Assembly: GCF_900106515.1 (NCBI RefSeq) | Contig: NZ_FNWF01000003.1 | Location: forward strand, 1,364,001-1,428,000 | Length of the DNA stretch: 64,000 nt | Source of the DNA: Peptoniphilus lacydonensis | GTDB taxonomy: Bacteria > Bacillota > Clostridia > Tissierellales > Peptoniphilaceae | Direction: 5' to 3' | Shown: positions 25,886 to 34,459 of the stretch, piece after piece | Numbering within the stretch: the stretch's first letter is position 1 | Layout: every line of letters starts with the position of its first letter | The notes under the pieces: generated by a model | Database searches by the model: none | What the model was told of the DNA's origin: nothing | The model's input: only the letters and a program-made list of their open reading frames with translations | Translations under genes and position numbers: made by a program

Positions 25886-26536
25886 GTGGAAAGAATTTTA
25901 GATATAATTTTGCCAGCAATACCACAAACTCTAGTAATGGTGTTTGCATCTACAGCAATTGCTCTTTTAATAGGAATGCCACTGGGAGTAATTTTGACAA
26001 TTACAAGGCCAGGAGGACTTAGTGAATCAAATTCATTTTACTCTTTTTTAGATGGACTTATAAATATACTTCGTTCCTTTCCCTTTGTAATTTTGATGAT
26101 AGTTGTATTTCCACTTTCAAGACTAATAGTTGGGAAATCCTACGGAACTGCAGCCATGATAATTCCCCTTTCAATTTCGGCAGCACCCTTTGTTGCGAGA
26201 TTAATGGAAGGATATTTTATGCAAGTTGATCATGGAATAATTGAAGCAGCAGAGTCCATGGGTTCGACAAAAAAAGAAATAATATTTAAAGTTTTAATAC
26301 CAGAAGCAATGCCCATGATTGTGGGAGCAATTACAATGACAATTATAAATGTAATAGGTTATTCTGCAATGGCTGGAGTAATGGGAGGTGGCGGACTTGG
26401 AGATGTTGCCAATAGATATGGATATCAAAGAAATGAACCATTAATACTTTGGTCCGCAGTAGTAGTAATAATAATATTTGTACAAATAGTACAATTTGTA
26501 GGAAATAAAATAGCAGATAAAATTGATAAAAGATAG
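25886..26536 (+). CDS. metI: Methionine ABC transporter permease
   Basis: 216 residues with five transmembrane helices. The EAA loop that docks on MetN is visible as IIEAAESMGSTKKEIIFKVLIPEAMPMI. MetI hallmarks include RSFPFVILMIVVFPLSRLIVG and GYSAMAGVMGGGGLGDVANRYGYQR. GTG start directly after the metN stop, with ggaggtg upstream. Confidence 0.95.
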   Translation: MERILDIILPAIPQTLVMVFASTAIALLIGMPLGVILTITRPGGLSESNSFYSFLDGLINILRSFPFVILMIVVFPLSRLIVGKSYGTAAMIIPLSISAAPFVARLMEGYFMQVDHGIIEAAESMGSTKKEIIFKVLIPEAMPMIVGAITMTIINVIGYSAMAGVMGGGGLGDVANRYGYQRNEPLILWSAVVVIIIFVQIVQFVGNKIADKIDKR

Positions 26537-26594
26537 GTATTTATTCTTTTTAGAATTTATATAGAATATTTTAATAAAATTATAGGAGGGAAAA

Positions 26595-27443
26595 ATGAAA
26601 AAAATAATTTTAGCATTGTCACTATTTTTAGCGTTAACTCTTACAGCTTGTGGAGAAGCGAAAAATGGAAATGTAAATGCAGAAAAAAATGAAAAAGTGA
26701 CAGAAGAAAGTAAAAATGATGACAACAAAATTGTTGTAGGTGTTTCACCAACGCCTCATGGTGAAATTGTAGAAGGGCTAAAAGATGAATTTGAAAAAGA
26801 GGGGCTTGATGTAGAGGTTGTAAATTTCGATGATTATATTCAACCAAATTTACAATTAGAATCAGGAGATCTTGACGCAAATTATTTTCAACACAAACCA
26901 TATCTTGATAGTTTTACAGAAGAAAGAAATATCGAAAATTTAGAAGTTTTAGGATATGTTCACATAGAACCAATGGCATTATATTCTGAAAAATATAAAT
27001 CAGTTGATGAAATAGAAGATGGGTCAGAGATTATAATACCCAATGATCCAAGTAATGGTGCAAGAGCATTAATACTTCTTGAAGATGCAGGACTTATAAA
27101 ATTAGAAGATAAGAAGAATCTAAACTCAACAGAAAAAGATATAAAAGAAAATCCAAAAAATTTAAAATTCACAGCAATGGATGCACCTTCAATTGCACAA
27201 GTTTACAAAGATTCAGGTGCAGCTGTAATCAATTCAAATTTTGCAATAGCACAAGGCCTTGACCCAGTAAAAGATTCAATCAAAATAGAATCAAAGGATT
27301 CACCTTATGCAAATTTAGTCGCAGTTAGAAAAGAAGATGTAGAAAAAGAAAAGTTTAAAAAATTTATTAAAGTTTTAAATTCAGAAGAATCTAAAAAATT
27401 CATTGAAGAAAAATTTGAGGGTGCAGTAATACCAGCATTCTAG
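26595..27443 (+). CDS. metQ: Methionine-binding lipoprotein
   Basis: 282 residues of the NlpA/MetQ family. The lipobox LTAC puts the lipidated Cys at residue 19, followed by a charged linker and the binding fold from about residue 46 (KIVVGVSPTPHGEIVEGLKDEF). Conserved pieces are NLQLESGDLDANYFQHKPYLD, VHIEPMALYSEKYKS and IPNDPSNGARALILLEDAGLI. It captures methionine outside the membrane for MetI/MetN. A terminator follows. Confidence 0.95.
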   Translation: MKKIILALSLFLALTLTACGEAKNGNVNAEKNEKVTEESKNDDNKIVVGVSPTPHGEIVEGLKDEFEKEGLDVEVVNFDDYIQPNLQLESGDLDANYFQHKPYLDSFTEERNIENLEVLGYVHIEPMALYSEKYKSVDEIEDGSEIIIPNDPSNGARALILLEDAGLIKLEDKKNLNSTEKDIKENPKNLKFTAMDAPSIAQVYKDSGAAVINSNFAIAQGLDPVKDSIKIESKDSPYANLVAVRKEDVEKEKFKKFIKVLNSEESKKFIEEKFEGAVIPAF

Positions 27444-27472
27444 AAATAATTAGTTTGAAATAAAAATGTTTG

Positions 27473-27506
27473 ACCTCTTTACTGAGAAAAAGTGAAGAGG
27501 TTTTTT
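27473..27506 (+). terminator. metNIQ terminator
   Basis: A 10-bp stem (27473-27482 with 27492-27501) and a run of T. Confidence 0.8.
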
Positions 27507-27646
27507 AGTGAAAACTTAATTAAAAAGATATTTATAAATTTTTAAATTATCAAATTAAACTTTGCAAAAATTTTGCAAAAAAAATTGTTTATTTTTACAT
27601 AAGTTATATAAAATTTGGAAGTAATATTTTTTGAGGGAGGAAAATT

Positions 27647-28735
27647 TTGAAAATTGTAAAAAAATTGTTTGTTATTTTGGCATGTGCAACATTATTTACA
27701 GCATGTGGGTCAAAAGAAAGTCCTAATGCAGATTTAGATTTAAATAGTTTGACACTTGAAGAAATAACTGCAAAGGCAAAAGAAGAAGGAAGAGTTAATT
27801 CTCTCGGTATGCCAGATGCTTGGGCGAACTGGGTAGGAACATGGAATGATTTAAAATCTGTATATGGAATCGATCACTTAGATACAGATATGTCTTCTGG
27901 AGAAGAATTGGCAAAATTTGAAGCAGAGAAAAAAGATGCAACTGGTGATATTGGAGATGTAGGTATAGCTTTTGGTCCTTTAGCTGTTTCAAAAAATCTT
28001 GTTCTTCCATACAAGACTTCTTATTATGATGAAGTACCTGACTGGGCAAAAGACAAAGAAGGAGTAGGAAATTGGGTAATAGCTTATACTGGTTCAATGG
28101 CATTTTTAAGTGACAAAAATTCAGTAAAAAATCCACCGAAATCTTGGAAGGAACTTAGAGATGGAGATTATACAGTAACCATAGGAAATGTTGAAACAGC
28201 AAATCAAGCACAATTTGCAGTACTTGCAGCAGCCATAGCTTTTGGCGGCGATGAAAATAATCTTGAACCAGCAATGGACTTTTATAAAGAACTTGCAGAA
28301 GAAGGAAGATTAAAAGTTACAGAAGCAGACATTGCAACTTTATCATCTGGAGAACATCAAGTTGCTCTTCTCTTTGATTTTAATGCACTTAATTATAGAG
28401 ATCAAATAGATAAAGATAGATTTGATGTAACTATTCCAAGTGATGGATCAGTTATGACAGGTTACACAACTATTATAAATAAAAATGCGAAGAATCCTTA
28501 CGCTGCTGCACTTGCTCGTGAATATATATTATCAGATGCAGGACAAAATAATTTAGCTCGTGGATATGCTAGACCAATTAGAAATGTAAAACTTGATGAG
28601 GATGCGAAGGCAAAACTTTTGCCAGACGAACTTTACAAATCTGTAGTTCCAGTGAAAGATGAAGAAGCTTGGGATAATGTTTTAGAGAAATTGCCTGGAA
28701 TGTGGCAAGAAAAAGTAATTTCTTTTCTAAAGTAA
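27647..28735 (+). CDS. ABC transporter substrate-binding lipoprotein (family 1 type)
   Basis: 362 residues. The lipoprotein signal ends FTAC (Cys20), then a family-1 solute-binding fold begins LTLEEITAKAKEEGRVNSLGMPDAWANW. The middle has WAKDKEGVGNWVIAYTGSMAFL and SWKELRDGDYTVTIGNVETANQAQFAVLAAA, like the AfuA/PotD/phosphonate-binding group for iron, polyamine or organophosphate. The ligand cannot be fixed from sequence. TTG start with gggagg upstream. It heads an operon with two permeases, an ATPase and a metallophosphoesterase. Confidence 0.85.
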   Translation: MKIVKKLFVILACATLFTACGSKESPNADLDLNSLTLEEITAKAKEEGRVNSLGMPDAWANWVGTWNDLKSVYGIDHLDTDMSSGEELAKFEAEKKDATGDIGDVGIAFGPLAVSKNLVLPYKTSYYDEVPDWAKDKEGVGNWVIAYTGSMAFLSDKNSVKNPPKSWKELRDGDYTVTIGNVETANQAQFAVLAAAIAFGGDENNLEPAMDFYKELAEEGRLKVTEADIATLSSGEHQVALLFDFNALNYRDQIDKDRFDVTIPSDGSVMTGYTTIINKNAKNPYAAALAREYILSDAGQNNLARGYARPIRNVKLDEDAKAKLLPDELYKSVVPVKDEEAWDNVLEKLPGMWQEKVISFLK

Positions 28736-28744
28736 GGTGACTTT

Positions 28745-29584
28745 ATGAAAAAACAACTTAAACCTTTTAAAATAACGATGATACTTTTTAGTGTCATTGT
28801 TATTTCTATTTTATTGTATCCCTTGGTTAAAATGATAATTTCAAGTTTTATGACAAGTAGCGGAGATTTTACTTTAGAAAATTACAAAGAAATATTTTCT
28901 GCAAAGATGTACGTAGATTCTTTTAAAAATTCTATAATTTTATCATTTTTTTCAGCACTTGTTGGAGTTATATTCACTTGGCTTGCAACATATAGCATAA
29001 TTAGTCTTTTCCCGAAGGCTCGTGAAAAATTTTTAGTTATTTCTAATTTGACATCAAATTTTGCAGGAATTCCTTTAGCTTTTGCATTTATTATACTTCT
29101 TGGCAATTCTGGAGTAATAGTTTTATTTGATAAACTCACTGGAATAAATTTATTAAAAGATTTTAATTTATATTCTGTAAGTGGTCTTTTACTAATTTTT
29201 ATTTATTTTCAACTTCCACTGGGGATAACTTTAATGGTTCCAATTTTTGATGCGCTTGATAAGAAATGGAGAGAAGCCGCAGAACTTTTGGGAGCAAATA
29301 GTTTTTACTACTGGAAGAAGATTGGACTTCCTGTGCTTGCACCTAGTTTAATTGGAATTTTTTCAATTATGTTTGCAAATGCACTGGGGGCATATGCTTC
29401 TGCAGAAGCACTTACAGGATCTTCAGTGAATTTACTTGCGATAAGAATTGGAAATACAGTATCAGGAGATATTTTTGCAAGACCTGAAATTGGTGCGGCA
29501 CTGTCTTTAGTATTGTCGATTATTTTACTTGTAAATATGTTGATTTCATCGTGGATGACAAAAAAGTTTAGGAGGGATTTATAA
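28745..29584 (+). CDS. ABC transporter permease (PotB-like)
   Basis: 279 residues with six predicted transmembrane helices. The EAA-type loop is WREAAELLGANSFYYWKKIGLPVLAPSLIG (about 178-206). It pairs with the next permease to form the channel of a polyamine/iron/phosphonate-class importer. The stop overlaps the start of the second permease by one base, indicating coupled translation. Confidence 0.88.
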   Translation: MKKQLKPFKITMILFSVIVISILLYPLVKMIISSFMTSSGDFTLENYKEIFSAKMYVDSFKNSIILSFFSALVGVIFTWLATYSIISLFPKAREKFLVISNLTSNFAGIPLAFAFIILLGNSGVIVLFDKLTGINLLKDFNLYSVSGLLLIFIYFQLPLGITLMVPIFDALDKKWREAAELLGANSFYYWKKIGLPVLAPSLIGIFSIMFANALGAYASAEALTGSSVNLLAIRIGNTVSGDIFARPEIGAALSLVLSIILLVNMLISSWMTKKFRRDL

Positions 29585-30363
29585 TGAAAAAGGCTCTTAA
29601 AGTTTTGTCCATAGTGTTGCTTTTGTTGTATTTATTTATTCCATTAATAGCAACTTTTTTATTTTCAATTTGCTCTGATTGGTCTTATTCAATTTTGCCA
29701 AAGGGAATAACCTTTAAGTGGTATATAAAATTGTTAACAGATCCTAGATTTTTATTGTCTATTGGCAGATCTTTCTTTTTAGCAGGAATTTCAATATTTA
29801 TATCAGTAATACTTCTTGTACCATCTATATTTGCAATAAATTTATATTATCCAAAGTTAAAAAAATCAATAGGAATTATAACTGTTGCCTGTTATACAGT
29901 GCCAGGAGTGATACTTTCAGTAGCACTTGTTTCGGCGTATGCAAATTTAGGTGTGCCAATGTTAATAGTTGTACTGGGAGCGTATATAATTTCAAGTTTT
30001 CCATTAATATCTCAAGGGACATTAAATAGTCTTATGGCAATTGATTCGAAATCTTTAATGGAATCGGCAGAAATTCTTGGAGCATCAAGATTTGAGGGAT
30101 TTAAGAAAGTTATTCTTCCAAATATTACAAGAGGAGTATTATCTTCTTCTCTTTTTAGCTTTTCAACACTTTTTGGTGAATTTGTAATAGTAAATCTTTT
30201 GCTTGGGGCGAGATTTGAAACTATACAAATTTTTTTAAGAAAGAATATGGTTGTAAATGGACACTTATCCTCAGCGATTGTAATATTTTACTTTGTAATA
30301 ATTATGTTAATTACAATTTTTGCATTAAATCTTGTCAAGAGAGAGAAAGGGTTTAAAAAATGA
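29584..30363 (+). CDS. ABC transporter permease (PotC-like)
   Basis: 259 residues with six transmembrane helices. The coupling loop reads LMESAEILGASRFEGFKKVILPNITRGVLSS (about 159-189). It starts in the last codon of the first permease (ATAATG overlap) and its end overlaps the ATPase gene by four bases. The two permeases differ enough to form a heterodimer. Confidence 0.88.
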   Translation: MKKALKVLSIVLLLLYLFIPLIATFLFSICSDWSYSILPKGITFKWYIKLLTDPRFLLSIGRSFFLAGISIFISVILLVPSIFAINLYYPKLKKSIGIITVACYTVPGVILSVALVSAYANLGVPMLIVVLGAYIISSFPLISQGTLNSLMAIDSKSLMESAEILGASRFEGFKKVILPNITRGVLSSSLFSFSTLFGEFVIVNLLLGARFETIQIFLRKNMVVNGHLSSAIVIFYFVIIMLITIFALNLVKREKGFKK

Positions 30364-31364
30364 GTTTTATAGAGATAAAAGACGTCAAAAAAAGTTTTGG
30401 TTCAAATCTTGTTTTAAAAGGTTTGAATTTAGATATGAAAAAGGGAAGTTTGAACACTTTATTAGGTTCTTCTGGATGTGGAAAATCTACACTTCTAAGG
30501 GCAATAGCAGGTTTAAATGATATAGATAGTGGAGAAATTTATATAAATAAAGTTAGAGTTGATGACAAGATTCCATCAGAAAGAAACATAGGAATGGTGT
30601 TTCAAAATTATGCACTTTTCCCCAATATGACAGTTGAAGAAAATATTAAATTTGGTCTTGAGATGAAAAAGATGGACAAAAAATTGCAAGACGAAAAAGC
30701 TAGAAAGATGATTGATTTAGTTGGACTTTCAGGAAAGGAAAAAGAATTTCCAAAAACACTTTCTGGTGGTCAACAACAAAGAGTTGCACTTGCAAGATCA
30801 CTTGTTACAGAGCCTTCAGTTTTGCTTTTAGATGAACCTTTATCAGCTCTTGATGCACAAATAAGGAATACGCTTAGATTACTTATAAAAAATTTACAAA
30901 GAGAACTAGGAATAACTATAATTTTTGTGACTCATGATCAAGAGGAAGCTATGACAATGAGTGATTATATTTATATAATGAATAATGGAGATATAATTCA
31001 AGAGGGAACTCCTTCTGACATATATAGAAATCCACAAAATGAATTTGTCGCAAGATTTATAGGTTCGTATAATGTGTATGAAAAAGAGAAGTTTGAAGAA
31101 ATAGACAATAATTTAGAAATAAAATCTAAGTTTGTAGCTATAAGACCAGAAACCATAAGTTTGGTTCCAATAGAAGATTCTGTAAATGTAAAAGGAAAAA
31201 TTATAAATATTTCCATGTTAGGTTCTCTTTTAAGATTTGATATTGAACTTAATAATGGTTGTAGAATATCAGTTGACAGATTAAATAGGTCAGCAAATTT
31301 TAGAGGAATAAATGAAGAAATAAATTTGTTTATACCTTATGACAGTATTATAGAGGTAAATTAG
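30360..31364 (+). CDS. ABC transporter ATP-binding protein (PotA-like, with TOBE)
   Basis: 334 residues. Walker A LGSSGCGKST (about 35-44), Q-loop FQNYALFPNMTVEENI, signature LSGGQQQRVALARSL and Walker B LLLDEPLSALD are all intact. The C-terminal ~90 residues (FVAIRPETISLVPIEDSVNVKGKIIN) form a TOBE domain, as in spermidine, iron and phosphonate ATPases. Start overlaps the permease end by four bases. Confidence 0.92.
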   Translation: MSFIEIKDVKKSFGSNLVLKGLNLDMKKGSLNTLLGSSGCGKSTLLRAIAGLNDIDSGEIYINKVRVDDKIPSERNIGMVFQNYALFPNMTVEENIKFGLEMKKMDKKLQDEKARKMIDLVGLSGKEKEFPKTLSGGQQQRVALARSLVTEPSVLLLDEPLSALDAQIRNTLRLLIKNLQRELGITIIFVTHDQEEAMTMSDYIYIMNNGDIIQEGTPSDIYRNPQNEFVARFIGSYNVYEKEKFEEIDNNLEIKSKFVAIRPETISLVPIEDSVNVKGKIINISMLGSLLRFDIELNNGCRISVDRLNRSANFRGINEEINLFIPYDSIIEVN

Positions 31365-31372
31365 GTGATAAA

Positions 31373-32284
31373 TTGAGAATATTACAATTGACAGATCTTC
31401 ATTTTGGGAGTTATCCCTTTGATGACACAGATCTAAAAACTATAAAATTAATAGAAAAATTAGTAAAGAAATACAAAGTAGACTTTATAGCGATAACTGG
31501 GGATTTAATATGGGCATCAAGTTTAAATGCACTTGAAATTTTTGAAGAACTTATAAAATTCCTTGACACTTTGGAAGTAGAGTTTGCCATAACTCTTGGC
31601 AATCACGATTCAGAAAGAGAAAATTTAAATTACTTAATTGAAAATTTTGAAGAACAAGATGAAAAAGTTAAAAATGAATTTAAAAATTCAAAGGAATTGA
31701 CAAAATACAAAGAAAATTATAAAAATTTAAAACAATATGGGAGAAAAGAACTATTTAACATAATAAAAAAATCAAAAAATCATGTGAAGATAGAAAATGA
31801 ATTTTGGAGTTGTGATAAATTTCACTATTATGTAGATAGAAAAAATATTAGATTAGTTTTTTTAGATACAGGAAGCTATGACAAATATGGTTTTGGACTT
31901 TATGAGTTTTTAGATTTTTCTTCAATAGATTATCTTGAGAATGTTACAAAAGATAAAGATTCATATGTATTTTGTCATATTCCCTTTAGAGAATATTTTG
32001 ATGCAAAAAATAAAGATCTTGCAGTAGGTAATCAAGATGAAGAAGTATGTGCGGGGAAAATAAATACAGGAGCCTTTGCAAGACTTAATTTTAATACAAA
32101 AACTAGAGCAGTTTACTGTGGACATGACCATGAAAATGATTTTACGGCAAAATACGGAAATATTATTTTAAATTATGGGAGATGTGGCGGTTATAATACC
32201 TATGGAAATTTAAAAAGAGGCGGACGAATTATAGACATAAGTGGGAATAAATTTAAATCTTTTGTAGTAGAAGATGAAGATTAA
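31373..32284 (+). CDS. Calcineurin-like metallophosphoesterase
   Basis: 303 residues. Metal-binding motifs in order: DLHFG (D8xH10), GDLIW, GNHDSE and, near the C-terminus, CGHDHEND. No signal peptide, so it is cytoplasmic. TTG start with aggtgat upstream, 8 bases after the ATPase stop, so it is part of the ABC operon. This suggests the transporter brings in a phosphodiester or other organophosphate that this enzyme then cleaves; the substrate is not known. Confidence 0.88.
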   Translation: MRILQLTDLHFGSYPFDDTDLKTIKLIEKLVKKYKVDFIAITGDLIWASSLNALEIFEELIKFLDTLEVEFAITLGNHDSERENLNYLIENFEEQDEKVKNEFKNSKELTKYKENYKNLKQYGRKELFNIIKKSKNHVKIENEFWSCDKFHYYVDRKNIRLVFLDTGSYDKYGFGLYEFLDFSSIDYLENVTKDKDSYVFCHIPFREYFDAKNKDLAVGNQDEEVCAGKINTGAFARLNFNTKTRAVYCGHDHENDFTAKYGNIILNYGRCGGYNTYGNLKRGGRIIDISGNKFKSFVVEDED

Positions 32285-32402
32285 AAAAATGTTATTAATA
32301 TTAATATAATTAGAAATCTCTTTTTTATTAAAGCCAAATGATAAATCAATTTTTGTGTTATAATTAAGTAAATTAATAAAGCATAGAAAGAAAGTGTATA
32401 TT

Positions 32403-32886
32403 GTGAAAAAATAAAAGGTTCTAAAATTATTTTATTGTTAATAGCTTTTTCATTACTTACAGCTTGTGGCAATAGAAATTTATATTCCATGAAGACGGAT
32501 GTTTCTGATTTAAAAGGTGTAGAAAAAATTGTAAATAATCTCAATTGGGAAAAAGAAAAAATAAAGAAAGTAAGTGTAGAGGATAAAAATATAAAATATA
32601 TGCAAAAGGTGAGTCCAAAGATTTTTATGAAATGGATTTGAAGCCTCAAGTTGTAAATGGAATTTATCTTTTAATTCTTACAGATGCAAATGAAATAAAT
32701 TATTTTGATAAAAATGGAGAATATTTTTCTATTGATAGAGCAATTGTAGATGAAATTCTGACAAAAGTTTACAGTAAAAGCATAGCAGATCATAAAAACG
32801 ATGAAAAAGAATTTAAAAAGCTAGAAAAGAAATTAAAAGATTTTAAAGTTGAAAGTGGAGATGTAAAATTCAAACTAGAAGAATAA
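32403..32886 (+). pseudogene. Lipoprotein gene broken by two A-run frameshifts
   Basis: Three frames join into one lipoprotein if one A is restored in each of two A runs. Break 1 is at 32406-32411: a GTG start plus one A gives MKKIKGSKIILLLIAFSLLTACGN, with lipobox LTAC. Break 2 is near 32602: one more A gives KGESKDFYEMDLKPQVVNG and continues to the stop at 32884-32886. The restored protein would have about 160 residues with a charged helical C-terminus. The family is not recognised. It is either recently decayed, slippage-controlled or a sequencing artefact. Confidence 0.65.
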
Positions 32887-32917
32887 TATAATTATCATAA
32901 AATATCTTTATTAGGTT

Positions 32918-33172
32918 GTGTATACAGTGCAGATTTATTTTGTTGTCTTGTTAAATATAATTACTTTTATTTTATATGGATTGGATAAGTTTAAGGCAAA
33001 ATTTAACGCGTGGAGAATAAGTGAAAGAGTTCTTTTGACTTTTTCTATTTTTGCAGGATTTGGCGGTCTATTGGGAATGAAAATTTTTCATCACAAGACT
33101 AAAAAAAAGAAATTTTATATTGCAAATATTGTTGGAATATTTGTAACGATTTATTTAATATGTAAAAACTAA
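32918..33172 (+). CDS. DUF1294 family small membrane protein
   Basis: 84 residues with two to three transmembrane segments. The DUF1294 core is present: LYGLDKFKAKFNAWRISERVLL, then GFGGLLGMKIFHHKTKKKKFYIANIVGIF. The family has no established function. GTG start with a weak ribosome site; a second GTG three codons later is possible. It converges with the HEPN/nuclease gene over a shared terminator. Confidence 0.85.
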   Translation: MYTVQIYFVVLLNIITFILYGLDKFKAKFNAWRISERVLLTFSIFAGFGGLLGMKIFHHKTKKKKFYIANIVGIFVTIYLICKN

Positions 33173-33196
33173 GGACGCAGTGTTGCGCCCTTTTTA
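33171..33196. terminator. Bidirectional terminator
   Basis: A stem aagg-cgca with tgcg-cctt (one mismatch) is followed by T. It overlaps the stop codons of both convergent genes. Confidence 0.65.
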
Positions 33197-34096
33197 CTCG
33201 TCTATTTCTGCTAGTATATCCCTTTTCTCTAGCATCTTTAAAATATTTTTTATATCCAAAATTATTACATTTTCATCTTTTAATTTTTGTTTTGTTTCTT
33301 CTTTTAAAAAGGATGTGTTTATAAAAAGTACAGGAGTTATATCTTCATAAATGCCTGAAAATTTATTTACAAGAGCGTCTACCTCTTCTTGGGAAAGTAT
33401 ATGAGTGTCATTGTATTTTTTTATTTCAAGAGCATATCTCTTGTTATTTTTCTTGACATAGTAGTCAAAATAAATTTCGTCTTTTTTATTTTTGAAACGC
33501 TCCACTTCATATCCTGTTCTTTGTAGTGCTATTTGAGCCAATTTTTCCGCAGTAGCTTCTTCATTTAAACTGTATAGTCCTCTTAATAGGTTTTGAGGAA
33601 AAATCTTAAATATGCCTGTACAAATAGATTTATCTTTTTCCATATTTTTTGTGTCAAATCCAATTAACATTCCATCAACAATATTAAAGTGACCATGTGC
33701 AATTGCATTTCTAATGTGACGAAGAAGACAATCTGTTTTGGATTCTTCGTCTTGTTTTGTCAAAAGAATTTTTTGTTTATCAGTACATATTGAGTCCTCA
33801 TAAAATTTTACTATTTCATCGTCAATATAGTCTAAAAAGGCAATATCTTTATTTTTTAGATTCATATAATTCTTTATAATTCCAAAAACAAAATCTTCAA
33901 AATCAAGTGAAGACGTGAGTTCATTTTGAGGTGATTGAATTGAATTTATATTTGGAACATACCACAAAAGATATTCCAGAGTTTTTGTCATCTCGGCATT
34001 TAATGCTATTGGCTTTTCTTTGTGATATATAGAATAGAATTTTTTATTTTTGCAATCTTCAAATTCAAATCCAAATTTTTTTAGATCAGGTAGCAC
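33194..34096 (-). CDS. HEPN-like plus PD-(D/E)XK nuclease-like fusion protein
   Basis: 300 residues in two parts. The N-terminal helical part holds LLRHIRNAIAHGHF: R129, N130 and H134 make the RNxxxH motif of HEPN ribonucleases. The C-terminal part (about 180-290) looks like an Mrr-type restriction fold: FDYYVKKNNKRYALEIKKY, with D211, E224 and K226 as the D-ExK triad, then PVLFINTSFL and VIILDIKNIL. No signal peptide. Such pairings occur in defence and toxin proteins. No methylase or antitoxin neighbour is seen. Function is inferred from motifs only. Confidence 0.7.
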   Translation of the reverse strand: MLPDLKKFGFEFEDCKNKKFYSIYHKEKPIALNAEMTKTLEYLLWYVPNINSIQSPQNELTSSLDFEDFVFGIIKNYMNLKNKDIAFLDYIDDEIVKFYEDSICTDKQKILLTKQDEESKTDCLLRHIRNAIAHGHFNIVDGMLIGFDTKNMEKDKSICTGIFKIFPQNLLRGLYSLNEEATAEKLAQIALQRTGYEVERFKNKKDEIYFDYYVKKNNKRYALEIKKYNDTHILSQEEVDALVNKFSGIYEDITPVLFINTSFLKEETKQKLKDENVIILDIKNILKMLEKRDILAEIDE

Positions 34097-34151
34097 GATA
34101 ATTCTCCTTTAAAAAATATTTCAAATAAAGTATATCATAGAATTAAATTAG

Positions 34152-34173
34152 TTCAATTTCATTTTACAATTAA
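34152..34173. repeat. 22-bp dispersed repeat, copy 1
   Basis: Twenty-two bases recur exactly at 48169-48190 (begins ttcaatttcatt, ends acaattaa). Each copy lies upstream of a riboswitch-controlled amino acid transport operon, before its promoter. Confidence 0.6.
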
Positions 34174-34199
34174 AAAGTTACAAATAAATTTTTTTATGC

Positions 34200-34228
34200 T
34201 TGCAATTTAATTTTTTATATGGTATAGT
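34200..34228 (+). promoter_or_regulatory. Promoter of the lysine riboswitch operon
   Basis: ttgcaa at 34200-34205, 17 bases, tatagt at 34223-34228. Confidence 0.65.
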
Positions 34229-34244
34229 GGTCTAAATTAAATAG

Positions 34245-34440
34245 GAAACCAGTTTTTAGAGAGGCTGCGACTTTTAAGAGTAGATTTCGAAAGGAAAAGT
34301 CGCCGAAGGTAATTACCTGGGGATACAGAAAAGATCTGTATAACTGTCACATAAAAATGCCCAATTTTTTTGTTGTGTGCTCTAAATTCTGAGGGCAAGA
34401 GATAGTTTTAAACCATGAGTCTTTTGCTCATGGTTTTTTG
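34245..34440 (+). promoter_or_regulatory. Lysine riboswitch (L-box) with terminator
   Basis: The leader has the L-box elements in order: agaggctgcga, ttaagagta, gaaagg, gtcgccgaagg, cctgg, ctgtcac and a closing gagggcaagagatag. A terminator follows (accatgag with ctcatggt, about 34412-34434, then T). Lysine binding should stop transcription of the downstream TIM-barrel gene and the LysW-type transporter. Confidence 0.88.
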
Positions 34441-34459
34441 TATTGAGGAGGAAGAGATA

